In this document: piece by piece, positions 1-10,309 of the stretch
Numbering within the stretch: the stretch's first letter is position 1
Layout of the letters: every line of letters begins with the position of its first letter
From: Paramecium sonneborni
Lineage: Eukaryota; Ciliophora; Oligohymenophorea; Peniculida; Parameciidae
Direction of reading: 5' to 3'
NCBI GenBank assembly: GCA_905182985.1
Contig: CAJJDN010000043.1
Coordinates: forward strand, 6,885 to 29,640
Length of the DNA: 22,756 nucleotides
Translations under genes and position numbers: made by a program
Notes under the pieces: model-generated
What the model saw: only the letters and a program-made list of their open reading frames with translations
The model's database searches: none
What the model was told of the DNA's origin: nothing

Positions 1-771
1 TTGCTTTATTTATTATTTAATTTGTTTAACCTTTATTGAAGTACAATTTAGAATCTTTAGGATTTTTTTAAATTGCATAATCATAATATTATAAAGCATC
101 TTCAAATCTATTTAACTTATCTAATGTGATTGCTTTATTTATTATTTTATTTGTTTTTACCTTTTCCTTTGTACAAATCTGAATCTTCAGGATTTTTTTA
201 AATTGCATAATCATAATATTATAAAGCTTCTTCAAATCTATTTAACTTATCTAATGAATCTGCTACATTTATTATTTAATTTGTTTTACCTTTATTGAAG
301 TACAATTTAGAATCTTCAGGATTTTTTTAAATTGCATAATCATAATATTATAAAGCTTCTTCAAATCTATTTAACTTTCTTAAAGAAATTGCTATATATA
401 TTATTTAATTTGTTTTTACCTTTTCCATGGTACAAATCTGAATCTTCAGGATTTTTTTAAATTGCATAATCATAATATTTTAAAGCTTCTTCAAATCTGT
501 TTAAGCTTTATAATGCATTTGCTTGATTTTAATGTATTTGATACCTTGGTTAAAGTAAAAGTGCGAATCTTCAGAATTTTTATTAATTTCATAATTATTA
601 TCTTTTTAAAATTGATTTTAATTATCTTATGTATTTTCTCCAAAATTTTTCTTATTTTAATTGGTTATAATTTGCTTATAATATGATGCAATTACTTTTA
701 TTTCCTTTTAATTTTCTTTTATCCTTCCTTATTTAATTTTTAAAATATTTACTTTATTTTGAATTCACCAT
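1..771 (-). CDS. TPR-repeat protein, N-terminal part (runs off the window)
   Basis: With TAA/TAG read as Gln this strand encodes canonical 34-residue tetratricopeptide repeats, each with a core like LNRFEEALQYYDYAIQKNP. TPRs are helical-hairpin scaffolds for protein-protein binding; the partner is unknown. I place the start at ATG 771-769 (MVNSKQRRIKENQK...), followed by a 25-nt intron (728-752), a non-repeat N-terminus of about 70 residues ending in a degenerate TPR, then four near-identical TPR exons at 420-521, 290-391, 161-262 and 31-132. Every TPR exon is exactly 102 nt and is separated from the next by a 23-28 nt intron that splits an Ala codon (G|CA). An in-frame TGA lies just upstream of the start codon. 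No frameshift or premature TGA is seen, unlike most other genes here. The C-terminus lies beyond base 1. The TPR call is certain; the start codon is inferred. Confidence 0.85.
4..30 (-). other. Intron, 27 nt, in TPR array, GTT donor
   Basis: It has the same position, phase and body as the other array introns, but begins GTT instead of the usual GTA. The length is a multiple of three. Confidence 0.7.
133..160 (-). other. Intron, 28 nt, in TPR array
   Basis: It has GTAAAA...TAAAG ends, at the same position and phase as its neighbours. It must be removed to keep the TPR frame. Confidence 0.85.
263..289 (-). other. Intron, 27 nt, in TPR array
   Basis: It has GTAAAA...TGTAG ends, at the same codon and phase as its neighbours in the array. 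The length is a multiple of three and there is no in-frame TGA, so retention would not break the frame. Confidence 0.8.
392..419 (-). other. Intron, 28 nt, in TPR array
   Basis: It has GTAAAA...TATAG ends. Its length is not a multiple of three, so it must be removed to keep the TPR frame. It splits the Ala codon as G|CA. Confidence 0.85.
522..544 (-). other. Intron, 23 nt, in TPR gene
   Basis: It has GT...AG ends (5' GTATCAAATAC, 3' AAAATCAAG) and splits an Ala codon between the degenerate first TPR and the first full one. Removing it joins the TPR frame on both sides. Confidence 0.75.
728..752 (-). other. Intron 1 of TPR gene, 25 nt
   Basis: It has GTAAAT...AATAAG ends. Splicing it links the ATG exon (771-753) to the open frame leading into the TPRs and removes the need for an upstream start. 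This is inferred from frame and size only. Confidence 0.55.
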
Positions 772-1500
772 TTAAATCTTATGTTATTATAAAACTCCTC
801 TTAAAAGAGCTTTTTTGTGTTATTTCTTCCAATTCTTTTAAATTTCCTAATTGCCACAAGACGAATATCTTAACTTCTTAATTAGTTGTTCATTTTATTC
901 ATTGCAATAAATTTTGATTAATTTTTAATTAATGATATTTTGTCTATTTTATTTTAATTGAGATGATAGCAATTAATATTCTGAAATAATTTATTTTAAT
1001 TTCCTTATAAGTGTGATTCCCCTAATTATTTTTTTGAAATTCATTAACTCTCTTTGCTTCTTCTTTATTTATGATTAAGTGTTTTACTAGTACATAAAAC
1101 TATGTTTTTGTTATTGTATATCAATTTTACCATTTGCTTGAAATATGTTTTTAAAAGCAATGATTCTTTAGATATTTGATTTATTCTAACATAGTATTAG
1201 GGTTACAAAAAATTGTGAAAGCCAAGATTTGAATTCTAAATCTTTTTCTTTTTTAATTACTTTTTATCCAAACATTTATAATTATATTAACAAAAAATTA
1301 ATAAATATTTGCTTTATTTTGTTTTTGGAGAAATCTTTAAAGGAATTCATAAAAAAACAAACTTCATAGTCAAGATAATAAACTATATGAAATGCAGATG
1401 AGTTATCATTAATTTTGGAACAGATCAAAATTCTTTTTATATATTAAAATAATTCATATAAAGTTGGCTCGTTTATTCTTCTTTGTTGAATCCCATAACA
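772..1500. other. AT-rich stretch without a recognised gene
   Basis: No open frame long enough to support a gene was seen. There is a short perfect stem near 787-800 (CTCTT/AAGAG) and a near-palindrome at 1225-1243 centred on GAATTC. The first 100-200 bases are the likely upstream region of the TPR gene. Confidence 0.4.
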
Positions 1501-1780
1501 TAAGATGATAGTAAACTAAGGTTGGGAAAATAATAGATTTAAGACAATTATTATAAAATTTTGGAATTACAAAATTACGAAAAGAGATATTTTTTGATTT
1601 GGAAATCAATTCTATCCTTATATAATTTTTAGAAAATTAGTAAATTAAGATTTAAATTCAATTGATAATGGAAATATGATATTTAATATATATGTCCAAA
1701 AAGTAGAAGATAATATAACTCCATGAAATAAAAATATAGTTTGAGGTTAAGAGACATTATAAAAATAATTTTTGTTTCCA

Positions 1781-3248
1781 ATGATTAAATAGCCTTATAA
1801 TTTTGGAAGAGAGCCGTAAGATTATAAATGTTATGCTTAATATAAGTTTTAGAACTGTTTTAAGCAAAAAATTATTTTACATTTAACAACTAATCTTAAA
1901 TAGCCATATTTAGGTGCATTATATAAGGAATCAGCGTATTTATATTTCAATATTACTTAAGATAGTTCATTAGCAACAAAGATATTTGAATAAGTAAGTA
2001 GTATTAAATAATAATAATAGCTATCCTAATATTTATTATTTATTCATAAAATAATTGAGGTAAAGATTCAAAAAATTATTATTGTAAATATTTGGAATTA
2101 ATTTATTTAGAATATATGTATCAAATATCTTAAAAATTAGTGTTTGAAAGTTAATATATTAATACAATTTAAAATTATTAATATATCTATATTAAAAAAT
2201 AGAATTGAATTAAGTTATTATCATATAAACCTAATCTTTGTTGTAGAAATACTATTTTCTAATCCTAAAATCAATTAACTAAAGCCTTTAAAATATAATT
2301 TAATTATTCAAACTTAGGTATCATTTATCAAAAAAGAAAGAGAATTATTGCATGTTTTAAATATTTCTCCATTGACCTTTCTTAGTTTCTTTAATTAAAA
2401 TTATAGAATTAACCAGAAAACTCAATTTCATTGTATTTTAGCACACAATATCTTTAATTCTTTAATTCATTAAACTCATTGTTAGAAACTTTTATGATCT
2501 TCGGTGTTTAATTAGTAAGTTAATTAAGTTCAATTTAAGATAAGTTTTAAAAAATAATAATAACAAAATGCTAAAATTACTCTATTCTTTAATGAACAAA
2601 CTCTATAACAACATTGAATTCAATATCAATTATTTTAATTAATAGATGAAATTACTTAAATAAGGAATAAAAATAAAATAATCTTTTTAAAATTCAACTT
2701 AAAGTGTATAATATATTATAAAGTAATCATTTATAAAAAGTAGAGCAAGTTAGAATCTTTAAGATAAAATAGTTAAAGTTTGGGAAATTTTGAGAAAAGA
2801 AAATTTATTAAATCATAATATTAGTCAAATTCTATTTCGTTCTGGACTCATTCTAAATAAAAGGTTGAATGTAAATGAGAAATGGGTATAAGAATGAAAA
2901 TAAAAGGAATTGAATAATTTAATATAGGTATGGAACCATAATTTATTATTAATGGGTTATAAACAACAACTAATTATAAATTTAAAGTATTTATATGTAA
3001 ATAAAACAAGTAAATTCAGTGAAATTTTAAATGTATTTTTAAACAATTAGAAGATGAAGTTATCTTTGAAAGCCTTAAAGTCCTTTTAATTCTTAAATAA
3101 TAGAGTCTAAGGGTTCAGCAGTTACAATTTCAATTAAATTAATTTCGCATCCTTTCTTAGCAGCTAAAAGATTACTATTATTTCCAAATATTACTTAAGT
3201 AAAGGAATACTCTTCTTTTTCCAAAATAACTTTATTTTCATTTAATGA
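1781..3248 (+). pseudogene. Unidentified protein gene, frameshifted, with a premature TGA
   Basis: One frame is free of TGA for about 250 codons (1745-2494; first ATG 1781, stop 2495-2497). Two 27-nt GT...AG candidates in it, 1994-2020 and 2084-2110, both fall on codon boundaries. A second frame then takes over from about 2376 to 3248, interrupted only by TGA 2895-2897; residues on both sides (NEKWVQE, KQKELNNLIQ) read as one continuous chain. The composition is typical of ciliate proteins (rich in N, Q, K, I, L). I recognise no family. Taken as one gene it needs one frameshift near 2373-2495 and one substitution to TGA. A short upstream open stretch (about 1509-1676) may belong to it. A third frame is also open over about 1666-1986, so the exact 5' structure is uncertain. 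Confidence 0.4.
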
Positions 3249-3559
3249 TTAAATCAAAAAAATAGATAACTAAGCTTTTTTTTTTGATTTAATTGATGTT
3301 CAAAAGTTTAAAATTACCAATTTGAAATATTATTTTTTACTATAGTATCTTCATTCTCATATTTACTAATTGATTATATATCAATTAAATATAATTCTGC
3401 TCTCTAATTACAGAACTTTTAAATGTTTTAATATATTTATTTATTAATACATTAAACTAAAATTTATCAAAACTAAAATCTGCAAAAATACAATGTTTTA
3501 TTTCTTTTTATAAATTATATTTATCTCAAGATCAATTGTATATAAAGCAATAGAATTAA
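3249..3559. other. AT-rich intergenic stretch
   Basis: It contains homopolymer T runs and several in-frame TGA codons on the plus strand. I see no gene or structural element. Confidence 0.35.
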
Positions 3560-4434
3560 TCATATCACATCATCGTCATCACCATCATCATCAAAGGTAA
3601 TTACTGCAATTTTTCTGCACATTTTTAGTAAAGAAATTGTTTTTATTATCTAAAAATTAATTGTCTAATTTTGTGTATTTTAATTGTTCAAATAATTGGT
3701 TTCAATTGAATAATTCTTATCAAAAAATATGAAACTTCAAATTAATTTTTATATAATATCATTTGTATTTTCTTAAATTAAAATGAATCATTGTTATCAA
3801 AAGATATAAAACTAAATTAATTTGATATTTTATCGCTTTCATTTTCTTAAATACTTTCAATTTACTTAAGATAAGTATTTTTTATTCATAATTTTAAAAA
3901 TAATTAGATTATTCATCTATTTATTAAGATTCATCATTATTTTTTTTTTTTAAGGTTCTTTATAAATAAAGAACTACATCTGGTCATCATCAGAAAATGC
4001 TGGTAAATTTTTCTACTATTCTAATGTAAAGTTGTTATTATTGCCATCAAATTTAATTCCGCTAGCCTTAGCATGTTATTATTTTAACTATTATTAACAA
4101 TAGCTAAATACTTTATATTATGAAATATTGTAAATATTAAATAGTAATATTTTTAATTTTTACTGAAAACTTTAATATATTTTAATCTTTTATCAAAGGA
4201 TTAATGGATTTAGTTTTTAAATTTTGGATAATAGAATTTGCCATCATTTGTAAAATATTTGAAAAAGCTGCTCGTCACCATCTAAATCTCTAAATACTAG
4301 TATTTTAACTATCAACTTAGTATAATATTTTGAGTCATTTGAAAAGAGAAGATTACTTATCATTAGATTATCTTGACTATTATAGGAATATTTATTTATA
4401 AAAAGCAGATTTGATAGAAATTTGACGGCCATTT
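3560..4434 (-). pseudogene. Fragments of a protein with acidic D-x-D-G-D stretches
   Basis: Three similar pieces lie on this strand: VFRDLDGDEQLFQIFYK (about 4245-4300), then after a one-base frame change DGKFYYPKFKN; KFDGNNNNF and AFSDDDQMQFFIYK (about 3965-4060); and KIAVITFDDDGDDDDVI ending in TGA 3562-3560. The D-L-D-G-D followed by hydrophobic residues and D-G-K-F resembles FG-GAP/VCBS beta-propeller or calcium-loop repeats, but the matches are short. The pieces lie in different frames separated by long TGA-poor AT-rich stretches, so either the gene is decayed or the likeness is partly chance. An ATG at 4432-4430 opens the first fragment. The frame upstream of it is also free of TGA to about 4590. 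Confidence 0.3.
3566..3593. repeat. Imperfect CAT/ATC trinucleotide tract
   Basis: About nine ATC-type triplets with single-base variants. On the minus strand they read as GAT/GAC, giving the acidic stretch DDDGDDDD just before a TGA stop at 3562-3560. Confidence 0.8.
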
Positions 4435-4485
4435 TATAAATTTTTTTCTAATATCTTTTTTAAATATTAACAATTTTAATTTTAG

Positions 4486-5441
4486 AAAATAATCTAAATT
4501 CTGTTGATTGCCTTTCAAGACAGAAGAAAGATAATTAAGGAATTTTGGAAAGACAAATAGAGGACAGCAAAAAGCTGGTATAAACACGTCAGAGTAGAAT
4601 GAGAGTGGCAATAAAATTTGTTATTCAAAAGAACACTGGGAATAAACAGGTTAATAAAGAAAAGAAAATTCGTATATGATGAATAAGATATAAAAGAAAT
4701 AATGGAGGATGCCCTAAAAGAAGAATAGAAAAATGAGAAGAACCATTTAAATCAGTGTTAGTTGAATATTAAATAGATGATATATAAAAGTGTTGATTTT
4801 ATGAGAATGGAGAGGAGCTTGGATTAATTTTATTTCCATGCATTTTTTCAATATCAAATATTACACTTTACATAAGGGTACCTGAAGGAATAATATGATC
4901 TAAATTTTAGGCTTAAGGTGTGGAACATAAGGACAATAAAAAGAGGAAGGGAGAAAATTTATTATAACAACACTTTATTTTAGAAAAATTTGCATAGTAA
5001 TTTATAAATTTTAATTTACGTTTTTATAATTTACTGTGTATGATATTAGTATTAAACCATTACTGTTAATCTTGAAATGGGAACATATAGAGATGTTCTT
5101 GAAGTAATCTGTTGAGGAACATACATAGAAAACCACATTATGATGAAGAGAGCAATAAAACAGAGAGCTGGAGAAAAGCAACCAATCAATGCAAAAATGT
5201 ATCTACAGACTGAGCACAAGACATAGAAGACAGAAAAAATTATATCATGATTGGGATAGAGGACTAAATTGATTTATTTAAACAAACAATAGAAAAAAGA
5301 GATGAAGATTTGAAATTTTCCAATATACCTTTACCCTAGAAATAAATTGTAGCAAATAGATTATTAATTATGTATTAGGGTTATTTGGATTTGAGAAACA
5401 TTTAGAAACTTTAGGCACTAATTAAGGCCAAAATATAGTGA
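4486..5441 (+). pseudogene. Unidentified protein gene, two lone TGAs and a frameshift
   Basis: The first frame runs 4486-5043 (FQDRRKIIKEFWKDKQ, then KSWYKHVRVE, TGA 4600-4602, EWQQNLLFKRTLGINRL, MEDALKEEQKNEKN...). The ATG at 4702 opens a 113-codon frame on its own. A short stretch in another frame (LKWEHIEMFLKQSVEEH, about 5070-5130) bridges to the next frame (about 5103-5441), which carries PHYDEESNKTESWRK, TGA 5211-5213, AQDIEDRKNY, IPLPQKQIVANRLLIMYQGY and stops at TGA 5439-5441. The flanks of each internal TGA read as continuous protein, with Arg or Gly a natural replacement. I recognise no family. It lies opposite in strand to the preceding fragments. Confidence 0.45.
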
Positions 5442-5572
5442 GAGCTATTAAGTATATTGTTGCTCGTTAGGATCGTAGCAATTGCTATTTTTGTGGAGCC
5501 TTCCTTTGAGCTGAAATTTGTTCAAAATAAAATTGTTTGTAGTTGTAGCTACCCATTATAAATAATTAATAT

Positions 5573-5867
5573 ATGGACATCGATTTATTCATATTTAAAT
5601 AGGTAAATATTAATAGAGACTGCAGCTGGATTTGCCCTCTTCTAAGTTGCTAACACCAAAGCTCTTAATAAAATAGACAATATCAATGATATTTGTAGAA
5701 TGAAAGCAAGCAAAAAATTGTAACCAAATGTATTAATGTATTTATCTGAATTCTTTATTCACTTCTTGAAGTTAACTTACTTCTTATTAAAGAAGATGCA
5801 TTTAGTTTCAAATCCACTTTATTCATAATATTAATAAAATAATCAATATTCTATCTTCTTTAGTTGA
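5573..5867 (+). pseudogene. Nop56/Nop58-like N-terminal fragment
   Basis: After ATG 5573 (MDIDLFIF) and a short disrupted join, the frame 5616-5867 reads ETAAGFALFQV, then NTKALNKIDNINDI. This matches the opening of the Nop56/Nop58 family (typically ...LFETAAGYALFKV...), the box C/D snoRNP core scaffold proteins of the nucleolus that help direct rRNA 2'-O-methylation. Likeness fades after about residue 45 and the frame ends at TGA 5865-5867. The NOSIC and C-terminal domains, several hundred residues in the family, are not seen downstream. The join between MDIDLFIF and ETAAG is not explained by a normal intron: the only GT...AG segment there is 14 nt. I read it as a truncated relic. The family match rests on one motif of about 25 residues. 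Confidence 0.5.
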
Positions 5868-5889
5868 ATGTAATTATTAAAAATCTTTA

Positions 5890-6303
5890 TCAGTTATCTC
5901 TAACATTATAGTAAATAAGTTTTAGAGCATATAAAATGATTTATTGGATGACATTGAATTACTTGATCAACTCTAGAATTAACAAATTTTGATATTAAAG
6001 GATTTTTGCTGAAACTTTTAAATTTATTATCTCTTGTTTAAGACTCTAATTTTCTCTAACCAGCAAACTATTTTCAATAAGTAATTTTGAAATCAAATCT
6101 CCTACTCTTTTATATTTTTATTACAATTCTTTTAATCTCTTTGTAAATTTGTCATATTTTTATTCTAATCATATACTTCATATTCATTAAATCATTCAGT
6201 AGTTGTGCTTACTTACTTGTTACTTAAATTAAGAATTTTAATATTGCTCTTAAATACTATAATAATCTTTTAATTTATTCCTAATTTCTAAGAAATCTAT
6301 CAT
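5890..6303 (-). pseudogene. Coiled-coil-like protein fragment
   Basis: It starts at ATG 6303 (MIDFLEIRNKLKDYY, rich in Q and K) and, about 100 nt later, continues in the same frame as FTKRLKELQQKYKRVGDLIS, LLIENSLLVRENQSLKQEII, ending at TGA 5892-5890. Heptad-like spacing of L/I with many E/K/Q suggests a coiled coil. The connecting region (about 6160-6215) holds several TGAs in this frame, while neighbouring frames stay open (QLLNDLMNMKYMIRIKI and EYEVYDQNKN), so there is either an unrecognised intron or a pair of frameshifts. No family is identified. It is convergent with the Nop56/58-like fragment. Confidence 0.35.
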
Positions 6304-6321
6304 TATATTCGAATAAATTTA

Positions 6322-6681
6322 AGAACGAAAAAAGTCATCTCAAAAAATAGAATTAGAATCCCTATAATCAAAACAAAATAGAAACTTTAGGCAGTATGTT
6401 AAAATATTTAATTATTATTACCCAAAGAATTAATTAAAGATTTATAGAAACTAGTGTCTCATGATAATGCTTATTGTATTGATGGAATTTTTGGCTAAGA
6501 AATTATAAAATGTAAGAAATTTCAGTTGTTATAAAATTATGATGCCAAGGTAAGTTAGAGGTTATTAAAAAGCTATGCAAAGCTTTATTAATTTCCTCTA
6601 AATAAAGCATACCCTTAAATTAAAAAAATACATAATTTAGCCACCCACAATTTTTTAGTGCCCTTTAAATTAAATGGATGA
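6322..6681 (+). CDS. Open frame, unidentified protein (possibly a fragment)
   Basis: This frame is free of TGA for about 120 codons and ends at TGA 6679-6681. It contains a compact, protein-like stretch: PKELIKDLQKLVSHDNAYC, IDGIFGQEIIKCKKFQLLQN, then KSYAKLYQFPLNKAYPQIKK. No ATG opens it cleanly, so it may be an internal exon or the remnant of a longer gene; a second frame just upstream (NKIETLGSMLKYLI, about 6380-6425) could be its true N-terminal continuation after a frameshift. A GT...AG segment at 6550-6572 is a possible short intron but is not needed to keep the frame. No family recognised. Confidence 0.35.
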
Positions 6682-7551
6682 GATTAATTAATTTTTTAGT
6701 AGTAAAAAAGATAAATTGAGAAATAGAATTACTAATTGAATAAGAATTAGGAGAAATTAAAATTCGAAGGTAAAAAGAAAGTTTTATGATTTTAGATATT
6801 ATGTGTTTATCCCCTTAATAGGTTTAATGTAATGTAATTCTTAAATCAATTCAATATTTTGGTGGATGATTGATTCATCATATAAAATTTAAGTATAAGC
6901 TTATAAATTTTGATTTGAAGCATAGAAAATCCCAGAAATAATAGCATAATAAACAGATTAAGCAATATTTTATTATTGATACCTTATAATTACCTAATAA
7001 CTAGAACTATATAAATCAAAATTAAAAATTATAATTCTCTTTGAAACGTCAAATAATCTAAATAATAAAAGAAAAATATATGAATATTCATTGTAATAAT
7101 AAAAAAAATTAGTTAAGGATATCTAAAACAATGAAGTAGTTAACAAAAAAATAATCAATATGTTAAGAATAAAAAGAAAATTTAATAAGGAATATTTGAT
7201 ACAGGTAGTAATCCTCAAATAATTTCTATCAGAATATTTAAAAATATTTTTTTGAATATTTAAGCAACATTTGTTTTCAATAATCAACATATATTGTTAT
7301 GGCTACTCTTTAAAGAATCAAATGACTAAAATGTTTTTGACTTTTAAATCAGCTTCGAAACGAGGCCTACTGCATTAAATCTTGCAATTGTAAACCCTCT
7401 ATAATCAAAATTTAATTTTTTAAATGATATCTTGTGTATTTCTTTTTAAGATAGAGTCTATTTTATCGAAAACCCAAGAAATAAATGATTTCTGCATTTT
7501 TTGCATGTAAACCAAAGCCAACTGGAGAATTGATAAAATGTAAATGATCAA
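6682..7551. other. AT-rich stretch without a convincing gene
   Basis: Only short open stretches are seen, for example LNKNQEKLKFEGKKKVL just after 6681, which may extend the preceding frame past its TGA. No recognisable domain, RNA gene or repeat. Confidence 0.35.
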
Positions 7552-8965
7552 TCAGTGCTTAGAACTCTTCCTGAACTTATAATTCAGAAGCTTTCTTTCA
7601 TTGCAACAATTTTTATTCAGTTCTTCTTTAATTTTCTTCTACTTAGTCATTTACTCTAAATGTTATTTTAGTGGTTCCCCTTTCATATACAAAGAATTTC
7701 TAATTAATCTAATTTTTTGTAACTTTTCTAACCAATTTACCATAATTCCGCAACTATTTTTATAATTTGATAGGATTGGTGGTCATTTATAGAGCAGAAT
7801 TTCAGCCATCTCCTTCAATACAATCTATGTATTTATTAAAAATCAGTAAAATAGATGGAATTGCTTGGTTTTAGTGCCCAATTCAATGCTTTAATTCAAC
7901 CAATTCTTTTGAATCAATTTTATTAGTTATTTCTAATTGGTTTCACACTATCCTTTTCGAATTTATTTTTTGAATTTTAATGAGTGATGAATATCTTAAT
8001 CTAAAGTATTTTACATTGTTTTATTTTTAGGATAAAATTATTATTGTCATAGAGATAGATTGTACAATTTTATAACACCCCTACCTCTATAAAAATTAAG
8101 TGGATTAACTGTTAAATTATCACCAAAAAGTAATGGATCTCATATTGCATATTCTATATATCACATGAGCATTATCTAATCAGACTTGAATCTTATTTCT
8201 TTAATTAGGTTTCAATCTTAATCATTAATTAGACCATCCACCAAAAAGCGAGTTACTTTATTTCTCCATATACGAATAGAGGATTCCTTGTAAATCTGCT
8301 TAGACTTTTAAGTTGAAAAATATAATTGAATCTTGTATCTTTGATTTCACTACATGTTTTAGATTCATATGGGAATTCTTTTTTATATATTTTTCATATA
8401 TTATTTTCCATACTTGAATTTTAAATTAGAGGTTCATATTAGGTGACAAGAAGAATTTCATTAACTTCATAAAGGCATTTCCTTCTTGTTCATATCCATC
8501 ATCTTACATTTCATAATCAATAGGCGTTTCAAGTTTAGCTTTTTTTTGTTCTTGTTTCTTAGTACCCCTAGATAATTTTAACTGCTTCTTATTTGATTTC
8601 CTTCAAACTTTCATTCATCTAAGTAAATTCTTGTTTAATTTTTAATCCTTAATCTTTTTATATTTATTTTCTTTGCATTTTTAAGTATTCTTTATTTAAG
8701 AATTTTAGTTTTAATTCTACAATTTTATCGAATGAAATTCCTGATTATAAGATATCTACTGTTTAATTTGATTATTTTTGCTTTCTTCTTCACTAATTGT
8801 ATGCTTCATTTCAAAATATTCATCAATTCACCTATTATTTATATTTAAATTATTAACTTACATCAGCTAAGTTTGCAGGAATTTTAAATATTATCTTAGT
8901 AATTCTACACTTATAACAGTATTGATTCCAATATCCTATGGTTTCAACTAACCAACAAGTTCCAT
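7552..8965 (-). pseudogene. Unidentified protein gene, multiply frameshifted
   Basis: From ATG 8965 (MELVGQLKPQDIGINTVISV) the frame reaches a 30-nt GT...TAG intron (8832-8861). Splicing it leads straight into an in-frame TGA, after which the same frame continues IDEYFEMKHTISEEESKNN. A helical, charged region follows in another frame (KIVELKLKFLNKEYLKMQRK), then a third frame runs as KKQEQKKAKLETPIDYEMQ, GNAFMKLMKFFLSPNMNLQ, VKSKIQDSIIFFNLKVQADL and SYMEKQSNSLFGGWSN, before more TGAs. The last piece (NWLEKLQKIRLIRNSLYMK, KQHLEQMTKQKKIKEEL) ends at TGA 7554-7552. The total of about 450 codons would be one protein with a coiled-coil-like first half. No family is recognised. Confidence 0.45.
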
Positions 8966-9078
8966 TTCTTATCAGATTGTAAGTTAGACAATGAAAGGTG
9001 TCAAGAGAAATAAAGAATTACTTGCTTTAATTTTTAGAACATAATCCAATTATAAAGTTGCTTTTGGTGATAATTTGA

Positions 9079-9911
9079 TAGTTAGAAAAATCCTTATTAC
9101 TTAAAAATGATTACTTAGTTAATTTTAATGATAAAAGAATCTCAACAATATTAACCAGAGTAAAAGGATTATACAAGAGCAAACCAAAACCAAAAAGTAT
9201 TGAGAGAAGAGATTGATTGAAGAATGCCCAGATGAGGAAATTTTACTTTGATGATAAAATAGATAAAGTGAAATAAACCTTCTCTAATTTTGAATTCTTG
9301 AAAGTTGAAAATTACAATCCAGGCTCTTTTCGTTAGCCTTATCCAAATGAGATAATATTTATAAATGGAGCTCATCAAATCAATTTATAAATATGAAAAA
9401 AAAAAATTTACTGAGATGCTATAAATATAGTAAGTATTATAGCTAATGGTAATATTATGATAAACTTTAATAATTAGATAAAATCTACTGATGGTAGGAT
9501 TAACTAGCTTATAAATATCTGTCGGTACCTTGAAAATGAGGGTTGAAATAATTGGAGAAAAATTATAAATAATAAAAATGATATTCTATGAAATTTGCTG
9601 TTTCTTTCATCATAGTGACTATTTAGGATGTTGAAATTAAGGAAAAAGAAAGTTTACCTCTTTATATATTGTTCTATGAAGATAATATTAAAATTAATTA
9701 AAATTTCTCAAATAATATCGACAATTTCTTAGCTTTTTAATTCATTTAATAATCTGAGAAATGGAAAAAATCAATTATATAGCTTAAATATTAATAGCAA
9801 ATTAAATTATTGTAGACTAGGTATTTGAGTGAAGGAGATTGACAAAGTTAAATTGTTATTGTTGATAAAAGAAGCAGTATCAATAAAACTATAATTAAAA
9901 AATTATTATGA
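9079..9911 (+). pseudogene. Unidentified protein gene with lone in-frame TGAs
   Basis: One frame runs 9079-9546: LLLKNDYLVNFNDKRISTIL, YKSKPKPKSIERRD, TGA 9214-9216, LKNAQMRKFYFDDKIDKVKQ, FEFLKVENYNPGSFRQPYPN, TGA 9394, TGA 9412, then NFNNQIKSTDGRINQLINIC, ending at TGA 9544-9546. A second frame starts with ATG 9588 (MKFAVSFIIVTIQDVEIKEK) and continues to TGA 9840-9842 and on to TGA 9909-9911 (QSQIVIVDKRSSINKT). The amino-acid pattern is convincingly protein-like on both sides of each TGA. The ERRD-TGA-LKNA context fits loss of an Arg (AGA) or Gly (GGA) codon. No family recognised. It converges with the kinase gene on the other strand. Confidence 0.45.
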
Positions 9912-10309
9912 TTTTCTTGAATAAATGATGGAGAACTTAAATCCTTTAGAAATTAACTTTGAATGTAGATAGAAAAATAATTAACTATGTTTTGTGGAGA
10001 GGTAAAAAAAAAATTTCAAACCTTTTGATGGATTTGGCATAATTATAAAAATAAATAACAAAACTAATTAAAATATTATGCTAAATGTATAGGATGTACA
10101 AAAATTTTGTAAGATAATTTATAAATTAGAATTTAGAAAAATAACGAATAATTAATGAATTGGATCATTTATTTCATGTCATTATGATAATTACTTCTAT
10201 AATTTATTTAGATTGAATCTGGCTTAATCTAAATGAATGTTAATTTATTAAGCTTTGTTATAGCAATCAATAGCTTCTTTATATCTCTTTAAATTTTGTA
10301 AGGAATTGC

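Larger units (their letters stand above)
1..590. repeat. Tandem 129-130 bp repeat (TPR exon plus intron)
   Basis: Four full units begin at 1, 130, 260 and 389, and a diverged fifth begins at 519. The period of 129 or 130 is one 102-nt TPR exon plus one 27- or 28-nt intron. Units 1 and 3 share one version of the variable part (Asp-Ser-Lys-Leu-Tyr-Phe, 27-nt intron). Units 2 and 4 share another (Asp-Ser-Asp-Leu-Tyr, 28-nt intron). The array therefore looks like duplication of a 259-bp dimer. Confidence 0.9.

Noticed and set aside
1..520. Regularly spaced repeats resembling a CRISPR array or satellite
   Set aside because: The unit is 129-130 bp, matches over its full length, and codes for a 34-residue TPR plus an intron on the minus strand.
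462..686. Plus-strand open frame of 74 residues under the standard code
   Set aside because: It lies antisense to the TPR gene; its hydrophobic composition is what the complement of K/N/Q-rich coding gives.
1177..1245. tRNA-like segment: T-arm-like GATTTGAATTC followed by a T run
   Set aside because: The span from a matching 5' acceptor is only about 66 bases, and no convincing D arm or anticodon arm forms. The palindrome alone explains the likeness.
4396..4611. Minus-strand open frame of 71 residues starting MPLSFYSDVF
   Set aside because: It overlaps the better supported plus-strand frame 4486-5043, shows no motif, and competes with other open minus frames.
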